Below are positions 5,896 through 9,398 of a stretch of 9,398 nucleotides of DNA, piece by piece. This DNA comes from S012-135 sp964423785 (GTDB taxonomy: Bacteria > Desulfobacterota > Desulfobulbia > Desulfobulbales > S012-135). Numbering within the stretch: the stretch's first letter is position 1; every line of letters begins with the position of its first letter. The translations under genes and the position numbers were made by a program. The notes under the pieces were generated by a model. It was not told the DNA's origin. It did no database searches and worked only from the letters and a program-made list of their open reading frames with translations. The stretch is from the NCBI GenBank assembly GCA_964423785.1, contig CAYRGZ010000110.1, positions 1-9,398 of the forward strand, written 5' to 3'.

Positions 5896-6502
5896 CCGCG
5901 AACCGGAAGAAGACCGTTACGAAATTCGGCTCGCCGGCGCCGGCGGCCAGGGCATTATCCTGGCGGCCGTCGTCCTGGCCCGGGCCCTCACCAGCGCCGA
6001 CGACAACCACGTCTGCCAGACCCAGAGTTACGGCCCGGAGGCGCGGGGCGGCAAGTGCAAGGCCGAAATCGTGGTCAGCAGTCGGCCCATCGACTACCCC
6101 AAGGTGATCAAGCAGGACCTGCTGCTGGCCATGAACCAGGCGAGCTGCGACGCCTACTTCTTCGATTTCAAACCCAACGGGCTCCTCATCGTCGATGCCA
6201 CCTTCGTCCACCAACTCCCCACCAGCCGGGCCATCGCCCTGCCCTTCACCGAAATGGCCCGCCAGGAACTTGGCCGGGAAATCGTCGCCAACATGGTGGC
6301 CCTCGGCGCGGTGGCCCACTTCTGCCCCCGCGTTACGGCAGCTCAGGTGGAGGAGGCGGTGGCGGCCAGCGCGCCCGCCGGCACGGTGACCCTGAACCGC
6401 AAGGCGTTCCGGCTCGGTCTCAAGGCGGCCCGGTCGGTGAACGTCGACCGGCTGCCCCGCTCCATCCTGCCGAATGCCGGCGACGAGGAAGACGAGGCGT
6501 AA
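5837..6502 (+). CDS. korC: 2-oxoglutarate:ferredoxin oxidoreductase gamma subunit
   Basis: Gamma subunit of the Kor complex, a Rossmann-like POR domain associated with CoA binding and assembly in the family. With ATG 5837 it is 221 residues long. The domain starts at about residue 28 (YEIRLAGAGGQGI, glycine loop GAGGQG at 34-39), followed by TQSYGPEARGGKC (62-74), the usual gamma-subunit signature. Between 5837 and the domain there is no other ATG, GTG or TTG in frame, so the start lies inside korB, giving a long 59-bp overlap. AAGGA at 5830-5834 is only two bases from the ATG, closer than usual, so translation may depend on ribosomes finishing korB. The first 25 residues are polar and not part of the fold. 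The C-terminus ends in an acidic tail (GDEEDEA). Confidence 0.88.
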   Translation: MKRSETRQQPPDPTNARNASREPEEDRYEIRLAGAGGQGIILAAVVLARALTSADDNHVCQTQSYGPEARGGKCKAEIVVSSRPIDYPKVIKQDLLLAMNQASCDAYFFDFKPNGLLIVDATFVHQLPTSRAIALPFTEMARQELGREIVANMVALGAVAHFCPRVTAAQVEEAVAASAPAGTVTLNRKAFRLGLKAARSVNVDRLPRSILPNAGDEEDEA

Positions 6503-6524
6503 CCAAAAGGCGTACCCACGGTCC

Positions 6525-9398
6525 GTGAGCACCGATTTTTCTATCTACCACGAGCTGATGTCCTTCCGGGTGCGGGACATCCTGCTCGTCCACACCCCCT
6601 TCGATGCCTTCATCATGGGCGGCGCCAACCTGACCGCCCGGATCGCCCGCCAATACCGGGGCCTCAACCTGAGCCGACCGCCGCGCTTCACCACCGTGCA
6701 GGACACGGACGCAGCCCTGGAAGCCCTTGCTACGAAAAACTTCGATCTGGTGCTCACCATGCCACAGGTGGCCGGTATGGACGGCTTCGCCCTGGCGGCC
6801 CGCATCCGTGACCGTCATCCCGATCTACCGGTCGTCATGCTGGCCCACAGCCCGGTTGGCCTCGGCCCGGAGCAGCGGCCGGATCGTGCGGCCATCGAGC
6901 GCTTCTTTTGCTGGTCGGCGAACCCCGATCTGCTCCTTGCCATCATCAAGAACATCGAGGATCACCGCAACGTCGAACGGGACACGGCCGTTGCCAACGT
7001 GGGGGTGATTCTGCTGGTGGAAGACGATGCCGCCGACTTGAGCTTGCTCTTGCCGGCCATCTACCAGGAAATCGTCCGCCAGACCCAGGCGGTACTGGAC
7101 GAAAGCCTCAACGAGGAACACCGGCTGCTCAAGATGCGGGCCCGGCCGAAGATCCTGGTGGCCACCGACTACCACGCCGCCCTCGAACTCTGCCACCGCT
7201 ACCGGCCCTATCTTTTCGCCGTCATCGCCGACAGCCGCTTCCCGGCGGGCCGCAAGCTCGACGACCAGGCCGGCCCGCGGCTTCTGTCCCGCATCCGGGG
7301 CGAGCTCCCCGACTTGCCCCTTCTGCTGACGAGTTCGGACGCCGCCAACCGCAAGCGGGCCGAGGCGATTCCCGCCAGCTTTCTCGACAAGAACGACCCG
7401 GACCCGGCTGGCCGTCTCCGGGCCTTCTTTCGCGACCATCTCGGCTTCGGTGACTTCATCTTCCGCACCCCGGACGGTCGGGAGATCGGCCGGGCCGACA
7501 ACCTCATCGCCTTCGAACGCAGCCTGCGCACCCTGCCGGATGACTCGTTGCGCTACCACGCCTGCCGCCGTCATTTCGTCACCTGGGTCATGGCCCGCTC
7601 CGAGATCCCGCTGGCCACCAAGTTGCGCCAAGCGCCGACACACGGCACCATCGACAGCCTGCGCAACTTTCTCTGCCAGACCATCTACCAGGAACTCAAG
7701 GAACGGCAACGGGGCGTGATCACCCGGTTTTCGCGGCGCGACTTCGACGCCACGATCATGGACTTCGTCGTCTGTGGCGAGGGCGAACTGGGCGGCAAGG
7801 CCCTGGGTCTCGCCTTCCTCGCCCGCTACGGCCGCGACCAGAACGCCTTCAATGTTGCGGAGCGCATGCCGGTGACGATTCCTCCCACCGTCGTGCTTAC
7901 CACCACCTTTTTCGACCGCTTTCTGGAGGAAAACTTCGGCGGCGAGGACCTTACCGGTCTTGCGGACGAAGAGATCGATCGGCGATTCGCAGCCGGCACG
8001 CTCCCGGCATCCTTGCGCGAGGATCTCGCCGTGCTGCTCGACCAGATCCGCCATCCCTGCATCGTTCGTTCTTCTTCTACCCTAGAAGACGCGCACCTGG
8101 CCCCGTACGCCGGTCTCTTCCGCACCTGCGTGCTCCCCAACGACGGCGACCTCGCCACCCGTCTCGACGCCCTGGCCACGGCCATCAAGCTGGTGTACGC
8201 CTCGGCCCTGCACCACGGCCCACGCGCCTTTTCCGAGACGGTCGGCCAGAAACGGCCAGGTTCCATGGCGGTGATGATCCAGAAACTGGTCGGCCGGCCG
8301 CACGGCAACCTGTTCTACCCGGCCATCGCCGGGGTGGCCCAGTCGCACAACAGCTACCCCATCGAACCGATGCGGCCCGAGGACGGCATCGTTCACTGCT
8401 GTCTCGGCCTCGGCACCACGGCGGTGGCCGGCGACCCGCATGTGCGCTTTTCACCACGCCATCCGCAGGTTTTGCCGCAGTTCTCGACCCCGGCCGACAT
8501 CCTGGCCGGCCAGCAGACCCATTTCTACGCCCTGCGCCTCGGCCGCACGCCGGGGGTCGAGGATCTTCGCCGGCAGGGCGGCCAAGAGCGGTTGCCGGTG
8601 GCCGAGGCGGCCGTCCAGCCGGAGCACGCCTTCCTCTTCTCCCGCTATCTGCCGGAAGAGGAGGTGATCCGCGACACCGGCAGCGGTGGTGTGCCGGTGC
8701 TCACCTTTGCCGGCATCCTGAAACACCGGCTCTTTCCCCTGCCGGAGACCCTCGCCGCCATGTTGGAACTCGGCCGGCAGGGTATGGGCTGCGACGTGGA
8801 GATGGAATTCGCCGTCGATCTCACTCCACCGGCCCGGCTCGCCATTCTCCAGATTCGGCCGCTGGTCCGGGGCGGCCCGGCGGCCCGGGTGACGATCACC
8901 GATGCCGACCGGCGGCGGGCGATCTGTCATTCGCGTCTTGCCCTGGGCCGCGGCCGCCATGCCGGTATCGCCGACATCGTGCTGGTGCGGCCGGAAACCT
9001 TCGACCGATCTGTCACCCGGACCATCGCCCGCGAGATCGGCGCCCTGAACGAACGGGTGCGCACCGCCGGCCGGCGCCATCTCCTCATCGGCCCGGGCCG
9101 CTGGGGTTCCGCCGATCCCTGGCTCGGCATCCCGGTGGGGTGGCAGGATATCGACCGGGTGGCGGCCATCGTCGAGATCGCCGGCGGCGAGAGCGGCATC
9201 GCCCCGTCTCAGGGAACCCACTTCTTTCACAACCTCACCGCGCTGGGCATCCCGTACCTCACCGTGCGGCAGGGAACCGACCGGCTCGATCTCGACCGGC
9301 TCGCCGGCCTGCCGGTGACGGCGGCCACCGACCACTGCCTGCTGCTCGCCGCCGATCCTCCCCTTGCCGTCATCACCATCGACGGCGAGGGGGTCATC
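6525..9398 (+). CDS. Large receiver-domain/PEP synthase-like (PPDK_N ATP-grasp) protein, 3' end cut by window
   Basis: An open frame of 958 codons from GTG 6525 to the window edge with no stop. Residues 15-150 form a receiver-like domain that has lost its active site: HTP replaces the acidic pair (ILLVHTPFDAF), Met79 sits where the phospho-Asp belongs (DLVLTMPQVAGMDG), and Trp130 replaces the Lys. Residues 158-305 form a second receiver that keeps E166-D168, Asp236 (IADSRFP), Thr269/Ser270 and Lys289, with an insertion of about 35 residues after helix 1. A helical linker follows (about 310-410). Then comes a PEP/pyruvate-binding ATP-grasp domain: GEGELGGKALGLA (418-430, Lys425), VRSSSTLEDAHLAPYAG (514-530), and EMEFAVDL with ILQIRPL (759-780). 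A conserved C-terminal block reads HLLIGPGRWGSADPWLGIPV (852-871). No swivelling phospho-His or PEP barrel domain is visible. The 22-bp gap after korC implies one operon. The Shine-Dalgarno is weak (AAAAGG at 6505-6510). The reaction is unknown. Confidence 0.88.
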   Translation, partial: MSTDFSIYHELMSFRVRDILLVHTPFDAFIMGGANLTARIARQYRGLNLSRPPRFTTVQDTDAALEALATKNFDLVLTMPQVAGMDGFALAARIRDRHPDLPVVMLAHSPVGLGPEQRPDRAAIERFFCWSANPDLLLAIIKNIEDHRNVERDTAVANVGVILLVEDDAADLSLLLPAIYQEIVRQTQAVLDESLNEEHRLLKMRARPKILVATDYHAALELCHRYRPYLFAVIADSRFPAGRKLDDQAGPRLLSRIRGELPDLPLLLTSSDAANRKRAEAIPASFLDKNDPDPAGRLRAFFRDHLGFGDFIFRTPDGREIGRADNLIAFERSLRTLPDDSLRYHACRRHFVTWVMARSEIPLATKLRQAPTHGTIDSLRNFLCQTIYQELKERQRGVITRFSRRDFDATIMDFVVCGEGELGGKALGLAFLARYGRDQNAFNVAERMPVTIPPTVVLTTTFFDRFLEENFGGEDLTGLADEEIDRRFAAGTLPASLREDLAVLLDQIRHPCIVRSSSTLEDAHLAPYAGLFRTCVLPNDGDLATRLDALATAIKLVYASALHHGPRAFSETVGQKRPGSMAVMIQKLVGRPHGNLFYPAIAGVAQSHNSYPIEPMRPEDGIVHCCLGLGTTAVAGDPHVRFSPRHPQVLPQFSTPADILAGQQTHFYALRLGRTPGVEDLRRQGGQERLPVAEAAVQPEHAFLFSRYLPEEEVIRDTGSGGVPVLTFAGILKHRLFPLPETLAAMLELGRQGMGCDVEMEFAVDLTPPARLAILQIRPLVRGGPAARVTITDADRRRAICHSRLALGRGRHAGIADIVLVRPETFDRSVTRTIAREIGALNERVRTAGRRHLLIGPGRWGSADPWLGIPVGWQDIDRVAAIVEIAGGESGIAPSQGTHFFHNLTALGIPYLTVRQGTDRLDLDRLAGLPVTAATDHCLLLAADPPLAVITIDGEGVI

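Noticed and set aside
6825..8054. Long - strand reading frame of 409 codons
   Set aside because: Antisense to the receiver/ATP-grasp gene. The Gly/Val/Ala/Glu-rich composition is typical of GC-rich shadow frames, with no recognisable motif.
1..9398. CRISPR array, retron, diversity-generating retroelement, toxin-antitoxin or phage-defence cassette
   Set aside because: No regularly spaced repeats, no reverse transcriptase motif (xxDD) and no small toxin/antitoxin pair were seen on either strand.

Overview
The window looks like chromosomal DNA of a GC-rich anaerobic bacterium, most likely a member of the Desulfobacterota (Desulfobulbales or Desulfuromonadales type). This is an inference. It rests on a four-subunit ferredoxin-dependent 2-oxoacid oxidoreductase, a periplasmic c-type heme sensor fused to a diguanylate cyclase, and the protein style and codon use. 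No 16S rRNA or other marker is present to fix the taxon.

Layout. Positions 1-363 hold the right-hand part of an IS200/IS605-type element: the C-terminal part of a Y1 transposase (HUH motif and catalytic Tyr helix) and its subterminal hairpins. After an AT-richer spacer comes a heme-sensing GGDEF protein (560-1837, + strand). Positions 1878-2048 are a frameshifted scrap of an IS3-family transposase. A complete tyrosine recombinase (3140-2091, - strand) starts about 150 bp from the 3' end of a tRNA-Leu(UAA) gene (3379-3293, - strand). This is the arrangement of an island integrated at a tRNA, but no cargo and no second att copy are visible.

From 3380 the + strand carries a divergent regulatory region with a candidate promoter and a perfect 11-bp-arm inverted repeat. 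A tight operon follows: korD-korA-korB-korC (delta, alpha, beta and gamma subunits of a 2-oxoglutarate-type ferredoxin oxidoreductase). It continues after 22 bp into a very large protein (6525 to beyond 9398). This protein has a degenerate receiver domain, an apparently intact second receiver domain, a helical linker, and a PEP synthase/PPDK-type ATP-grasp domain. The swivelling phospho-His domain is absent from the visible part. It has a GTG start and is cut by the window edge.

How the genes may work together. The Kor complex interconverts 2-oxoglutarate + CoA and succinyl-CoA + CO2 with ferredoxin, an oxidative or reductive TCA step in anaerobes. The receiver/ATP-grasp protein is encoded in the same direction directly behind it and is the most interesting object here: an uncharacterised, possibly phospho-regulated, nucleotide-binding protein tied by position to central carbon metabolism. 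The left half is accessory DNA (three kinds of mobile-element remains) around a c-di-GMP signalling gene.
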